Shown: positions 1 through 8,899, counted from the first letter of the stretch. The stretch is DNA of 64,000 nt from Nocardioides turkmenicus (GCF_011045035.1 NZ_JAALAA010000007.1:186001-250000); one strand, 5' to 3'. Translations and numbers: made by a program. Notes: generated by a model not told the origin, from the letters alone.

Positions 1-65
1 CGATCGACGCCCTGGAGAGCGACGGCCGCACCGGCCCGGACCCGGCGGAGTTCAACGCCGCCTGA
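1..65 (+). CDS. C-terminal end of an unidentified protein (partial)
   Basis: An open frame enters from the left edge. Read from base 3 it gives 20 residues ending in EFNAA and stops at TGA 63-65. The codons are GC-rich like the rest of the chromosome. Too little remains to name a family. Confidence 0.5.
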   Translation, partial: IDALESDGRTGPDPAEFNAA

Positions 66-161
66 CGTCCGCGGCGTCCGGAGCCGTCCGGGTGCAGGTG
101 TTATCGATCGGTGATCGGCCCAGGGGGTGGTGTCCGTCCTGGTTGGGGGCATGCTTGGCTC

Positions 162-548
162 ATGCGATTGACCGAGCACGAGCTCACCGTGGCCCTGACC
201 GGGACGGCGAAGACCGTCCTGGGCTCCGGGCGGAAGTTCCGCAAGGGCGGTGCCGACATCGACAAGGTCTGGGACGAGACCGACCGGTTCCAGCGGTTCA
301 AGCTCCTGGACAGCATCGGCACCCAGATCTTCCCGGTGCTCACCGACCTCCCGGACGTCGACGTCCCGGTCGGTGGGCGCCCGTCGTTCCCGGAGGAGCA
401 GATCCGTGAGTCCGTCGAGCGTCACATCGGTGACGACGTCGGTCGGCTCCGTCGGGCGGTCACGGTCAAGGCGCGCGTCGCGCTCGTCCAGGCCGCCCTC
501 GCCCACCTGCCGCCCCGGGCGGAGGACGACCTGCGTCTGGACGGGTGA
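162..548 (+). CDS. Conserved hypothetical protein, 128 aa
   Basis: A small, soluble, charged protein with no signal peptide or membrane segment. I chose the ATG at 162 (MRLTEHELTVAL) over a start 51 bases upstream because the upstream codons read as low-complexity Gly/Pro, while protein-like sequence begins at this Met. I do not recognise the family. The gene converges on the metallophosphatase at 615-2450, and a long hairpin separates the two stop codons. The function is unknown. Confidence 0.6.
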   Translation: MRLTEHELTVALTGTAKTVLGSGRKFRKGGADIDKVWDETDRFQRFKLLDSIGTQIFPVLTDLPDVDVPVGGRPSFPEEQIRESVERHIGDDVGRLRRAVTVKARVALVQAALAHLPPRAEDDLRLDG

Positions 549-553
549 CGGCG

Positions 554-591
554 GCAGCGCTCCGCAGGGCGTGAGCCCCGCGGAGCGCTGC
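554..591. terminator. Bidirectional hairpin terminator
   Basis: A perfect 12-bp stem (GCAGCGCTCCGC at 554-565 pairs with 580-591) is capped by a further GGGC/GCCC stem and a GTGA loop. It sits between two convergent stop codons (548 and 615). It has no T-tract, which is common for hairpin terminators in high-GC actinobacteria. The palindrome is seen directly; termination is inferred. Confidence 0.7.
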
Positions 592-614
592 GGCTCACTG
601 CGCGTACTGTCGGC

Positions 615-2450
615 TCATTTCACCGTGAAGCGCAGCTCCTCGGTGTGACGACGGCCGTGCACGTCGGTGGCGGTGACGGTGGCGACATGCTCCCCGGTTG
701 CGAGGTCGGCGGGCAGCGGGAAGCGCCACAGGTGCATCAGGTGGTCCACCAGACCCCCTCCGTGGGGCAGCGTCTCCAGATTGGCGGCCGGGTCCGACCA
801 CTCGGCGCCGCTACGGATCGCCTCGCCCTTCATCGGCTGGGTGCGCTCGGCCTCGACAGGTGCGCGGCCGTCGAGGGAGACCTTGACGCTGGAGCCGGTC
901 GAGCCCATCCAGAAGTTGGTGGTCAGCCAGGTGGAGCCGAGCTCGTCACGGGCGGCGACCGTCGGGTCGCTGAGGACCGGCGCCTTTCCGACGTTGCGCC
1001 TGTTGGCCTCGAACCAGGCGCGGTAGCGCGGAGTGTTGAGGCCGAGACTCATCTGGTCGCTGCCGTCGGTGCCGCGGACGGCGTACCGCTCGGTCACGCG
1101 GCGGCCGCGGATGTCGAGCGTGAGGACGCCCGGCGGGGTGCCGTCGCGCATGATGGCGGTCGGGTAGCCGTCCTCGAGCACGCGACCGGCGTACCAATGG
1201 CCCGACATCGCACCGACGGTGAGATGGGTGAAGGGCAGGCCCTCGGCGGGATCGAGCACATCGGCCCAGCCTGCGACGAAGTCGCCCTTGCGGAGGTTCT
1301 CCGACATGTGGGTGTGGCCGGAAACGGCGACGACCTCGCGGTCCTCGAGGATCTCGTAGATCTCGGCGAGTCGCTTGGTGCGGTGCGAGGGGCTGTACCA
1401 ATACTCCAGCAGCGGGCTGTGCGACCCGACGACGATCACCTTGTGCTTCGGCACGGCGGCGATGTCGCGACGGAGCCACTCGAGCTGGGTGGCGTCCAGG
1501 CTGTAGCCGTAGGAACGGGACGGCGGCGGGTTGATCGGGTAGTCGATCGAGTTGAGTGCGACGACGTGGGCGTTGCCGACGTCGTAGGAGTAGTAGGCAG
1601 GGCCGAGCTTCGCGCGGAAGGTGTCGAAGCTGTGCGCGCGGTTCGGGGTGTCGAAGTCGAGGTCGTGGTTGCCGGGCAGGAAGCGAGCCGGGCCGTTGAG
1701 CAACGACGTCAGCTCGCGCGTCTGAGGGAACAGGGAGAGGTCGTCGCCCACGATGTCCCCGACGAAGAGGGCTCCGCAGCCGGTGTAGTCGTCGCGCTCG
1801 GCGAGGTCGTCGAAGGTGCCATTGCGGGCGTACCCCACCTCTTTGGCGTTGTACGTCTGCGGGTCGGCGCCGATGACACAGCCCTGCGCGGCAGACTCGG
1901 TCAGCGCGCTCCTCACGACCGGGAAGTTGACCTGGTCGGGCAGGTCGCCGGTGGGCGCGATGCCGCCGTACTTGAGCGGGGGAGAGCCTGCGGGCAGGTG
2001 GGTGTAGTGGAACTGAGCGACGTTGTCCTCGTCGACCGGCACCTGGTAGCCGCGTGGCTGGGTGACGAAGGCGGTCATGTTGTCGTACGCAGGCAGCTCA
2101 TAGCGGCCTCGGGCGTCGGTCGTGGCCACGTCGCGGCCGTTGGAGACCGTCACACCGGCGAGCCCGCGCTCGGTCGGATCCTGCACCGAGTCACGGTCGA
2201 CGTCGTCGAAGACGCTGCCGTCGAGGATCCCCTGATCCTCGTCCGGACCGGGGACGACCTGGATGCCGCCACGGTAGGCGGTCTGGTCCCAGACGGTGTC
2301 GGCGGTTGCCGCGGTGGTAGCGGCCGATGTCGTGCCGTATGCCGGTGTGCTGGCGCCGATGGCAGCCAACCCGCTGGCTGAGAGCGGAAGCGCGAGCGAG
2401 AGCGCTACGAGCCGACGGGCCGGCCCGCTGTATGGGGGTGAAGACGACAC
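615..2450 (-). CDS. Secreted calcineurin-like metallophosphoesterase, 611 aa
   Basis: The order is a signal peptide (about residues 1-36, Arg-rich then hydrophobic), an SdrD-B-like carrier fold (about 75-135, ending GRYEL), a metallophosphatase core and a C-terminal beta domain. The metal-binding motifs of the family are visible: GDIVGDD, PGNHDLDF, GSHSP and SGHTHMSEN. Family members hydrolyse phosphomono- or phosphodiesters with a dinuclear metal centre; export to the cell surface or medium is inferred from the signal peptide. The start is the GTG at 2450, because AGGAGG lies a few bases upstream; a longer frame beginning at 2495 has no such site. The substrate cannot be read from the sequence. 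Confidence 0.85.
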   Translation of the reverse strand: MSSSPPYSGPARRLVALSLALPLSASGLAAIGASTPAYGTTSAATTAATADTVWDQTAYRGGIQVVPGPDEDQGILDGSVFDDVDRDSVQDPTERGLAGVTVSNGRDVATTDARGRYELPAYDNMTAFVTQPRGYQVPVDEDNVAQFHYTHLPAGSPPLKYGGIAPTGDLPDQVNFPVVRSALTESAAQGCVIGADPQTYNAKEVGYARNGTFDDLAERDDYTGCGALFVGDIVGDDLSLFPQTRELTSLLNGPARFLPGNHDLDFDTPNRAHSFDTFRAKLGPAYYSYDVGNAHVVALNSIDYPINPPPSRSYGYSLDATQLEWLRRDIAAVPKHKVIVVGSHSPLLEYWYSPSHRTKRLAEIYEILEDREVVAVSGHTHMSENLRKGDFVAGWADVLDPAEGLPFTHLTVGAMSGHWYAGRVLEDGYPTAIMRDGTPPGVLTLDIRGRRVTERYAVRGTDGSDQMSLGLNTPRYRAWFEANRRNVGKAPVLSDPTVAARDELGSTWLTTNFWMGSTGSSVKVSLDGRAPVEAERTQPMKGEAIRSGAEWSDPAANLETLPHGGGLVDHLMHLWRFPLPADLATGEHVATVTATDVHGRRHTEELRFTVK

Positions 2451-2574
2451 AGGACCCTCCTGGTGGTGGCTTCGCCGGCCCTGGCGGCCGGCCAAGCCAT
2501 GACTCTCGGGGGTCCGGATGAACCGGGTCCGTCATGTCGCGAACCGCGTCGCGACGGGAAGGCGTATTCCCTCG

Positions 2575-3030
2575 TCACCCGTCCTGGGACAGGCGGTTGG
2601 CGACGTTGTCGCTGAGGTGCTCCAGGGAGTCCTTGAGGGTGGTGAACTCCTCGGTCTGCAGCGCCATCACCTCGGCGATGGTGTCCGGGACGCCTTCGGC
2701 GCGGCTGCGCAGGTCGGTGCCCGCATCGGTCAGCCGCAGCCGGACGCTGCGCTGGTCCTCGGGCCGCCTCTCGCGGGTGATCAGCCCGGCGGCCTCCAGT
2801 CGCTTGACCAGCGGCGTGACGGTGCCGTAGTCGAGACCGAGCCGTTCACCGAGCTCACCCATGGTGACAGGGGAGCTCTCCCACAGCACGAGCATGGCGA
2901 CGTACTGCGAATAGGTCAGGCCCAGGGCGTCGAGGATCGGTCGGTAGGCCGCGGTCACGAGCCGCTGCGCGGTGTAGAGCGAAAAGCACAGCTGCTCGCT
3001 CAGCTCGAGGCCGTGGCGAGTCTCTGTCAT
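2575..3030 (-). CDS. MarR-family regulator, OhrR-like
   Basis: A 151-residue winged-helix repressor. The N-terminus carries QLCFSLYTAQR, which matches the segment around the peroxide-reactive cysteine of OhrR proteins (Cys at about residue 15). The recognition region GLDYGTVTPLVKRLEAAGLI and the wing RRPEDQRSVRLRLT are typical of the family. OhrR represses genes through a Cys that is oxidised by organic peroxides; the Cys is seen and the sensing is inferred. The gene is divergent from a GlxA-type regulator rather than from an ohr peroxidase gene, which is unusual. Three dyads in the intergenic space are the likely operators, so it probably represses both itself and the neighbour. Confidence 0.85.
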   Translation of the reverse strand: MTETRHGLELSEQLCFSLYTAQRLVTAAYRPILDALGLTYSQYVAMLVLWESSPVTMGELGERLGLDYGTVTPLVKRLEAAGLITRERRPEDQRSVRLRLTDAGTDLRSRAEGVPDTIAEVMALQTEEFTTLKDSLEHLSDNVANRLSQDG

Positions 3031-3047
3031 GTGTTCACCCTACAACC

Positions 3048-3119
3048 CTTGCGCGCAAGCCTTTTAACGGAAAACCTTGCGCGCAAGGTAAGTGCTGAGT
3101 AGATTCCTTGTGTACAAGG
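3048..3119. promoter_or_regulatory. Three MarR-type dyad operators
   Basis: Three copies of CCTTG-N4-CAAG(G) lie in the gap between the divergent genes. Site 1 is 3048-3059 (CTTGCGCGCAAG). Site 2 is 3074-3089, a perfect 16-bp palindrome with arms ACCTTGCG/CGCAAGGT. Site 3 is 3106-3119 (CCTTG TGTA CAAGG). Centre-to-centre spacings are 28 and 31 bp, close to three helical turns, so dimers could bind on one face. Site 3 lies 16 bases upstream of the plus-strand start codon. Confidence 0.75.
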
Positions 3120-3135
3120 TATTTTCCTCGAAGGA

Positions 3136-4167
3136 GTGAACGACATAGCCAAGCCCCCGTCCCGCGCCCGCCGGCGCATCGCGTTCCTGCTCTTCGACGG
3201 TGTCAAGACGCTCGACTACGTCGGCCCCGCCGAGGTCTTCGTCGAGGCCAACCAGGCCGTCGACGGCTACGACATCGTGCTGCTCTCGCCCGATGGGCAG
3301 GACGTGGCGACCTCCCTCGGCAACCGGATCTCGGTGCACGGCGCGGCCAGCGACGCGGGCGAGTTCGACACCGTGATCGTGCCGGGTAGCGAGCTGCCAC
3401 CGCACGAGTTCGTACGGCCCACGCTGACCGAGGCGGCGGCATCGCTGGCGTCGCGTGCCCGGCGGGTGGTCTCGATCTGCAGCGGCGCGTTCGTGCTGGC
3501 CGAGATCGGGCTGCTCGACGGCCGGCGCGCGACGACGCACTGGAAGTTCGCGCCGGAGCTCCGGCGGCTGTATCCGAGCGTACGTGTGGAGCCCGACGCC
3601 ATCTTCGTACGCGACGGGGACGTCCTGACCTCGGCCGGTGTCGCGGCGGGCATCGATCTGGCCCTCGCCCTGGTCGAGGACGACCACGGCGCGGACGTCG
3701 CGCGGCAGGTCGCCCAGCTTCTCCTCGTCTACCTGCAGCGCTCCGGGGGCCAGTCGCAGTACTCGGTCCCGCTCCGTGCCCGGGCGAAGCCGGCCTCGAT
3801 CGTCCGACGGGCGACCGATCTGGTCGACGCCGATCCCACCCGCACCTGGACCGTGACCGACCTGGCCCGCCTGGTCTCGACCAGCCCGCGCCACCTGGCC
3901 CGGCGCTTCCGTGAGGAGCTCGGCCAGTCGCCGTCGGAGTACGTCACCGCGGTGCGCTTCGACCTCGCCCGGATGCGCCTGGAAGCTGGTGCCAGCGTGA
4001 CCGAGACGGCGGTGCAGTCGGGATACGGCAGCCCGGAGGCGCTGCGGCGTACGTTCGTCACGCGGCTCGGCATCTCGCCGTCGCAGTATCAGCGCCGGTT
4101 CCGGTCCTCGCTTCCCGCCGAGTGCACGCGAGGTATGGGTCAGGCCGAGTTCGAGCTGGCCGACTGA
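3136..4167 (+). CDS. GlxA-family AraC-type transcriptional regulator (DJ-1/PfpI plus HTH)
   Basis: A 343-residue protein with an N-terminal DJ-1/PfpI-like domain (about 15-190; RRIAFLLFDGVKTLDYVGPA, and the elbow SICSGAFVLAE with its Cys) and a C-terminal AraC double HTH (about 225-325; GQSPSEYVTAVRFDLAR, then GYGSPEALRRTF). GlxA-type proteins are transcription factors whose DJ-1 half probably senses a small ligand. The start is the GTG at 3136; AAGGAG abuts it unusually closely and no better in-frame start is visible. It is divergent from the MarR gene and probably under its control. The target genes are not evident. Confidence 0.85.
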   Translation: MNDIAKPPSRARRRIAFLLFDGVKTLDYVGPAEVFVEANQAVDGYDIVLLSPDGQDVATSLGNRISVHGAASDAGEFDTVIVPGSELPPHEFVRPTLTEAAASLASRARRVVSICSGAFVLAEIGLLDGRRATTHWKFAPELRRLYPSVRVEPDAIFVRDGDVLTSAGVAAGIDLALALVEDDHGADVARQVAQLLLVYLQRSGGQSQYSVPLRARAKPASIVRRATDLVDADPTRTWTVTDLARLVSTSPRHLARRFREELGQSPSEYVTAVRFDLARMRLEAGASVTETAVQSGYGSPEALRRTFVTRLGISPSQYQRRFRSSLPAECTRGMGQAEFELAD

Positions 4168-4174
4168 GCGGTCG

Positions 4175-4957
4175 TCAGTCGAGCAGCGGCAGCACGTCGG
4201 CGATCGAGGCGACCACGCGGGTCGGCCGGAACGGGAAGGTCTCGACCTGCTCGGGCCTGGTCGACCCGGTCTCGACGAGGATGGTGCGCATCCCGGCCTC
4301 GAGGCCGCTGATGATGTCGGTGTCCATCCGGTCGCCGATCATCACCGTGGTCTCGGAGTGGGCCTCGAGCTGGTTGAGGGCGCTGCGCATCATCAGCGGG
4401 TTGGGCTTGCCGATGAAGTAGGGCGCCCGGTTGGTCGCGGCGCTGATCAGCGCGGCCACGGAGCCGGTCGCGGGGAGGGTGCCCTGCGGGCTCGGCCCGC
4501 TCGGGTCGGGGTTGGTCGCGATGAACCGGGCGCCGCCCTCGATCAGCCGGATTGCCCTGGTGATCGCCTCGAACGAGTAGGTGCGGGTCTCGCCGAGCAC
4601 GACGTAGTCGGGGTCGGTCTCCGTCATCACGTAGCCGATCTCGTGGAGCGCGGTCGTCAGCCCGGCCTCGCCCACGACGTACGCGGAGCCGTCCGGCCGC
4701 TGGTCGGCGAGGAACTGCGCGGTCGCCAGGGCCGAGGTCCAGATCGACTTCTCGGGGACGTCGAGGCCGGAGCGGAGCAGCCGTACGCGCAGGTCGCGCG
4801 GGGTGTAGATCGAGTTGTTGGTCAGCACCATGAACGGCACCGACAGCTCGGTGAGCTTCTTCAGGAACTCGGCCGCGCCGGGGATGGGCTCCTCCTCGCG
4901 CACCAGGACACCGTCCATGTCGGTCAGCCACGTGTTGATGGGGCGCTCGTCGATCAC
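4175..4957 (-). CDS. HAD-IIA (NagD-like) phosphatase
   Basis: About 260 residues. The HAD motifs are in order: DMDGVL (nucleophile and acid Asp13 and Asp15), LTNNS (motif II), GKPNPLMM (Lys of motif III) and IGDRMDTDI (acidic motif IV). The NagD-type cap lies between motifs II and III, including a [10 protein letters not shown] segment. These enzymes dephosphorylate sugar or nucleotide monophosphates in the cytoplasm. I prefer the GTG at 4957 (VIDERP), which has GAGG about 8 bases upstream, over the GTG at 4975. It converges on the GlxA-type gene with a 7-base gap. Confidence 0.82.
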   Translation of the reverse strand: MIDERPINTWLTDMDGVLVREEEPIPGAAEFLKKLTELSVPFMVLTNNSIYTPRDLRVRLLRSGLDVPEKSIWTSALATAQFLADQRPDGSAYVVGEAGLTTALHEIGYVMTETDPDYVVLGETRTYSFEAITRAIRLIEGGARFIATNPDPSGPSPQGTLPATGSVAALISAATNRAPYFIGKPNPLMMRSALNQLEAHSETTVMIGDRMDTDIISGLEAGMRTILVETGSTRPEQVETFPFRPTRVVASIADVLPLLD

Positions 4958-4994
4958 GGGGACATCCTCGCCCACGGATCGCTAGATTGGCGAG

Positions 4995-5372
4995 ATGGAG
5001 TTCATCGACGGCGAGCCGGTTCTGGACCGGCCGTCGGTGGCCGAAGCCGAAGCCTTCTTCGAGACAGCCACCGCCGACACCCGAGCCGTCTGGCTGCGGC
5101 TGACCCGGAAGGGCGTCGAGCCCTCCTCGCTCACCTCCGACGAGCTCGTCGACGTCGGCCTCTGCTTCGGCTGGATCTCGGCAGTACGCCGCCGAGGCGA
5201 TGAGGAGACCTACCTGCAGCGCTACACCCGCCGGCGCCCGGGATCGAGGTGGTCCCGGCTCAACATCTCCAAGGTCGAGCGCCTCACCGCCGAGGGCCGG
5301 ATGCGCCCCGACGGGCTGGCCGAGGTCCGGGCGGCACAGGCCGACGGGCGCTGGGACAACCCCTGGACCTGA
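4995..5372 (+). CDS. YdeI/OmpD-associated family protein, N-terminal part
   Basis: A 125-residue protein with the family core WLRLTRKGVEPSSLTSDELV, then LCFGWISAVRRRGDE, a YLQRYTRRRPGSRWSRLN segment and RMRPDGLAEVRAAQADGRW. This matches the first half of YdeI-type proteins, sometimes called bacteriocin-protection proteins; the C-terminal helical half found in longer members is absent. It starts at ATG 4995, shortly downstream of the divergent HAD gene, so the two may share a promoter region. The molecular function is not known. Confidence 0.75.
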   Translation: MEFIDGEPVLDRPSVAEAEAFFETATADTRAVWLRLTRKGVEPSSLTSDELVDVGLCFGWISAVRRRGDEETYLQRYTRRRPGSRWSRLNISKVERLTAEGRMRPDGLAEVRAAQADGRWDNPWT

Positions 5373-5551
5373 CCGGCCGCCCTCGATCGGGACGACGTGC
5401 GGTCGGACCTGTCCGGATTCGTGGGGTATCGGGCAGATACGGCGGGGCGGACGGGGGTGCCGAGCGCCGAGGATCGAGGTGGCGCGCCGGGGTCGCGACA
5501 GCTCCGGCGATTGGAGCGGTGGACCGGCGCCTGACCACGAGGACTCCCACC

Positions 5552-6373
5552 ATGCCTACCTTCACCACCTCCGACGGCACCGAGATCTACTACACCGACT
5601 GGGGCACCGGGAAGCCGGTCGTGCTCAGCCACGGCTGGCCGCTCAGCTCGGACGCCTGGGCCGTCGAGTCCAAGCTCCTCGCCGACGCCGGATACCGGGC
5701 GATCGCGCACGACCGTCGCGGTCACGGCCGCTCGACCAACACCGACCTCGGCCACGACATGGACACCTACGCCCGTGACCTCGCCGAGCTCGTCGAGCAC
5801 CTCGACCTCACCGAGCTCGTCGTGATCGGGCACTCGACCGGCGGTGGCGAGGTCGTCCGCTACGCCGCCCAGCACGGCAAGGGCCGCGTCCGCAAGGTCG
5901 TCACCGTCGGCGCCGTGCCGCCGATCATGGTCAAGTCGGAGACCAACCCCGAGGGCACGCCGATCGATGTCTTCGACGGCATCCGCGCCGGTGTGCTCGC
6001 CGACCGCTCGCAGTTCTACAAGGACCTCGCGGTGCCCTTCTACGGCTTCAACCGGGAGGACGCCAAGGTCTCCCAGGGCCTCATCGACGACTTCCAGCGC
6101 CAGGGGATGCTGGCCGGGCTGGCCGCTGCGTACAACTGCGTCAAGGTCTTCTCTGAGACCGACTTCACCGAGGACCTGAAGGCGCTCGACGTGCCGACCC
6201 TGATCGCGCACGGGTCGGACGACCAGATCGTGCCGATCGCGGCCGCCGCCGAGAAGGCGGTCAAGCTGGTCGCCGACGGCACGCTGAAGGTCTACGAGGG
6301 CGCTCCGCACGGCATCGCGGGGGACTACCAGAAGGCCCTGATCGCCGACATCCTCGAGTTCATCGCCGACTGA
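5552..6373 (+). CDS. Alpha/beta hydrolase, non-heme haloperoxidase type
   Basis: A 273-residue cytoplasmic alpha/beta hydrolase. The nucleophile elbow is GHSTGG with Ser95. The acid lies in GSDDQIVP (about Asp224) and the catalytic His is His253 in APHGI. The HGWPLSSDAW oxyanion-hole strand and the YYTDWG start are characteristic of the cofactor-free chloroperoxidase/perhydrolase subfamily, whose natural role is usually ester hydrolysis. The reading frame stays open upstream, but the ATG at 5552 gives the standard N-terminus. It stands alone between a YdeI-like gene and an AraC-type gene. Confidence 0.88.
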   Translation: MPTFTTSDGTEIYYTDWGTGKPVVLSHGWPLSSDAWAVESKLLADAGYRAIAHDRRGHGRSTNTDLGHDMDTYARDLAELVEHLDLTELVVIGHSTGGGEVVRYAAQHGKGRVRKVVTVGAVPPIMVKSETNPEGTPIDVFDGIRAGVLADRSQFYKDLAVPFYGFNREDAKVSQGLIDDFQRQGMLAGLAAAYNCVKVFSETDFTEDLKALDVPTLIAHGSDDQIVPIAAAAEKAVKLVADGTLKVYEGAPHGIAGDYQKALIADILEFIAD

Positions 6374-6415
6374 GGCTCGGGAATAGCCCGGCGCCGCCCG
6401 CGCGCTGGGGCAGGT

Positions 6416-7306
6416 GTGAACCAGGACAGTCCGGCATGGGAGATGACGTTCGCCTATCAGGACGTGCTGTCCGCCGGCTCCGCCGGTGAGGACGTACGCT
6501 CCGCGACCTGGTTGCTCGTCGACGACGGCACCGTCGTGCTGACCGCCGCCGGGCAGTCGCACCTCCTCCGCGCGGGCGACGCGGCTCTGGTCGGGGGACA
6601 GGTCAGCCACCGGCTGGCGACCTACGACGGCGCCGCGCTCACGCTGGCCGATCTGAGGGCGGTCGCGGTGGGCTATCCGCTCTCCAACCCGCTGGTCGTC
6701 CGCGACTTCGTCGGCCGGCACGGCGGGGTGGCCGAGCTGCTCCGCCGGTGCCCGCTGGCGGGGCCGTGTCGTCCGTCGGCGCTGTTCGCGTCGGGGTACG
6801 CCTCGCTGCTCGGCGCCGCGATGACCGCCTCCTGGCTCGAGGACACCGGGCGTGGAACCAGTGGTCCCGCGCCGGCCGTGGACACGGCCGTGGCGCAGGT
6901 GATGAACGCGCTTATCGCGGATCCGGGGCGGGCCTGGTCGGTCGAGTCGATGGCCGAGTCGGTGCATCTGTCCAGGTCGGCGCTGGGGGAGCGGTTCCGC
7001 CGCAGCCTGGGGCAGAGCCCGAGCGAGGCGCTGCGGGACGTACGGATGCGCGCGGCCCGCCACCTGCTGGCCGGCGGTGACCGTCCGGTCGAGCAGGTGG
7101 CGTACGCCGTGGGCTACGGGTCGGGCGCGGCGTTCAGCCGCGCCTTCACCGCCACCCACGGGATCGGTCCCCAGGCGTGGCGCGAGGATCGTTCAGGAGC
7201 GCGGGACACGGAGCGAGCCGAATCCCGCCGCGGCCACGGCCGCCCCGATCGCGCCGATCAGGAGCACCCGGCTGACGCCGTACTCGTCGAGGACCGCGCC
7301 TCCTAG
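6416..7306 (+). CDS. AraC-family regulator with cupin-like N-terminus
   Basis: A 296-residue protein. An N-terminal cupin-like sensor (about 20-85; GQSHLLRAGDAALV) is followed by an AraC HTH pair (about 165-260; SVHLSRSALGERFRR, then GYGSGAAFSRAF) ending in the usual PQAWRED. The last roughly 37 residues are Arg/Asp-rich and read antisense to the end of the MFS gene, which suggests stop-codon loss and a non-conserved tail. It starts at GTG 6416 after GGGGCAGG. AraC/MFS neighbours are often regulator and efflux partner; that role is inferred here. Confidence 0.85.
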   Translation: MNQDSPAWEMTFAYQDVLSAGSAGEDVRSATWLLVDDGTVVLTAAGQSHLLRAGDAALVGGQVSHRLATYDGAALTLADLRAVAVGYPLSNPLVVRDFVGRHGGVAELLRRCPLAGPCRPSALFASGYASLLGAAMTASWLEDTGRGTSGPAPAVDTAVAQVMNALIADPGRAWSVESMAESVHLSRSALGERFRRSLGQSPSEALRDVRMRAARHLLAGGDRPVEQVAYAVGYGSGAAFSRAFTATHGIGPQAWREDRSGARDTERAESRRGHGRPDRADQEHPADAVLVEDRAS

Positions 7307-8374
7307 TGCCGCTCCCAGCGTGATCGCCACCTGGAAGGCGGTGACCTGGAGCGCCAGCGCCGACTCGGTGCGCTCGGGCTCGACCCGGGTGACCCAGAGC
7401 TGCGTGCCGACCGGCACCATGTTGAACCCGAACCCCCACACGAGCATCGCCAGCGCCATCACCGGCGTGCTCTCGGCGAGCACCGTCAGCACCAGCCCGC
7501 CGGCGAGCAGGAGCGGCGCCACGGTCACGACCGCGCGCAGGTGGTGGGAGAACCGTCCGGCGGCGAGATTGCCGAAGAGCCCGCCGAGGCCCCACAGCGC
7601 CAGCATCCACATGCCTGCACCCGGGGAGGTCTCGGCGATGGCGAGCCGGATGAACGGGTACGCCAGGAAGTTCCCGAGCACCGCCACGACGAGCACCGCC
7701 ACACCGGCCACGAGGCGGGGGTTGCGGAGCGCCTGCCGCATCATGGTCAGCCCCGCCGAGGGGTGGGCCGGCACCGGCGGCAGTGCTCGCGCCAGCGCCG
7801 CGGCGGAGATCAAGGCGAGCACGGTCGACGCCACGAACCCCCAGCGCCAGCCGGGTCCGTCGGCGAGCAGCGACCCGAGCGGGAGCCCGACGATCGTGGC
7901 CACCGTGACGCCCAGCGCGATCGAGGTCGAGATGACGTGGTCACGGCCGGGGGAGGCGTACGTCCCGACGGCGAAGGCGAAGGACCAGTAGCCGGCGATC
8001 GCCGCGCCGAGCACGAGCCGGCCGAGGAGCAGGACGAGGAACCCCGGCGCGATCGCGACCGCCAGGTTGGCGACCGCGGCGGCGACGAGGAGGCCGACCA
8101 GCAACGTACGCCGGTCCATCCGCGGCAGGATCATGGCGATGCTCGGCGCGGTCGCGGCCCCGGCGATCGCGGTCGCCGCCACCGCGAGCCCGGCGGTCCC
8201 CTCGCTGATCCCGAGGTCGCGCGCCATCGTCGGGAGCACGCCTGCGGGCAGGAACTCGCTCGAGACCAGGATCGCGATCCCGGAGGCGAGCGCGACCACC
8301 GGCGCAATTTGGCTGGAGGACGTGGTCGGCGAAGCGGTCGGGGAGGCAGTCGAATCTGGCGAAGTCGTTGTCAC
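7193..8374 (-). CDS. MFS transporter, drug/arabinose-efflux type
   Basis: 393 residues with about 12 hydrophobic segments after a Ser/Thr-rich N-terminal tail. The order SSEFLPAGVLPTMARDLGIS, then DRRTLLVGL, GRLVLGAAIAGYWSFA and LPLGSLLADGPGWRW is typical of the YdhP/AraJ-like DHA1 branch. Such carriers export small molecules using the proton gradient. The 3' end overlaps the convergent AraC-type gene by 114 bases. The start is GTG 8374 (MTTTSPDS). The substrate is unknown. Confidence 0.87.
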   Translation of the reverse strand: MTTTSPDSTASPTASPTTSSSQIAPVVALASGIAILVSSEFLPAGVLPTMARDLGISEGTAGLAVAATAIAGAATAPSIAMILPRMDRRTLLVGLLVAAAVANLAVAIAPGFLVLLLGRLVLGAAIAGYWSFAFAVGTYASPGRDHVISTSIALGVTVATIVGLPLGSLLADGPGWRWGFVASTVLALISAAALARALPPVPAHPSAGLTMMRQALRNPRLVAGVAVLVVAVLGNFLAYPFIRLAIAETSPGAGMWMLALWGLGGLFGNLAAGRFSHHLRAVVTVAPLLLAGGLVLTVLAESTPVMALAMLVWGFGFNMVPVGTQLWVTRVEPERTESALALQVTAFQVAITLGAALGGAVLDEYGVSRVLLIGAIGAAVAAAGFGSLRVPRS

Positions 8375-8530
8375 CCTTCGATCGTCGCCGCGATCCGAGC
8401 GCCCGCGTTGATCGTCCGTCGTCCGTCCTTGACCGAATGACCGGTCGACCCGTGCGGGTGGTCGATCAGTCGACGACGCCGAGGGCGACGAGCAGGACGA
8501 GCGCGAAGGTGTTGCCGTCGACGCCGTTCG

Positions 8531-8899
8531 TCACCATCGGCGAGCACCTCGCCAGGCGAGCAGCCAGCCGGCCTCCATCGCGGCGTCGATCAGGTAGGTC
8601 CAGCGGATCCGTCCCTGGGGGACGTACACGAGGTCGATCGCCAGCAAGGTGAGTGCGGTGCCCTGCCCGATCCGGCGAGCAGCGACCGGCTCGCCGGATC
8701 GGGCGGCAGCGATCTGCGCGGCGCCGTTGGTACAGAGCAGGCCGGCGACGGTGTACTCGAGCCAGCGCTCCCGCTTCGGCCCGAACACCCACTCGAAGCT
8801 ACGCAGGCTCACCAGCGGCCACAGCCCACCGACAACGTTGAACACACCCTGGGCGACCGCGAGCCCGGCCGGGGCGTCGGTGGTGGATGACGGCTGCAT
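8531..8899 (-). CDS. Small integral membrane protein, 122 aa
   Basis: About four hydrophobic stretches: GLAVAQGVFNVVGGLWPLVS, YTVAGLLCTNGAAQIAAA, GTALTLLAIDLVYV and a C-terminal LIDAAMEAGWLLAW. I place the start at ATG 8899 (MQPSSTTDAP). The open frame runs a further 267 bases upstream, but that part is antisense to the start of the YezG-like gene and is not protein-like. I recognise it only as a hypothetical actinobacterial membrane protein; nothing reveals its function. Confidence 0.65.
   Translation of the reverse strand: MQPSSTTDAPAGLAVAQGVFNVVGGLWPLVSLRSFEWVFGPKRERWLEYTVAGLLCTNGAAQIAAARSGEPVAARRIGQGTALTLLAIDLVYVPQGRIRWTYLIDAAMEAGWLLAWRGARRW

Noticed and set aside
645..2381. Long plus-strand frame opposite the metallophosphatase
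   Set aside because: Antisense to the metallophosphatase, with low-complexity Val/Gly/Ala composition.
8466..8537. A 23-codon minus-strand frame (hydrophobic, ending VALGVVD) whose ATG overlaps the stop of the small membrane protein
   Set aside because: Translational coupling is possible, but 23 codons with no homologue known to me are too little to support a gene.
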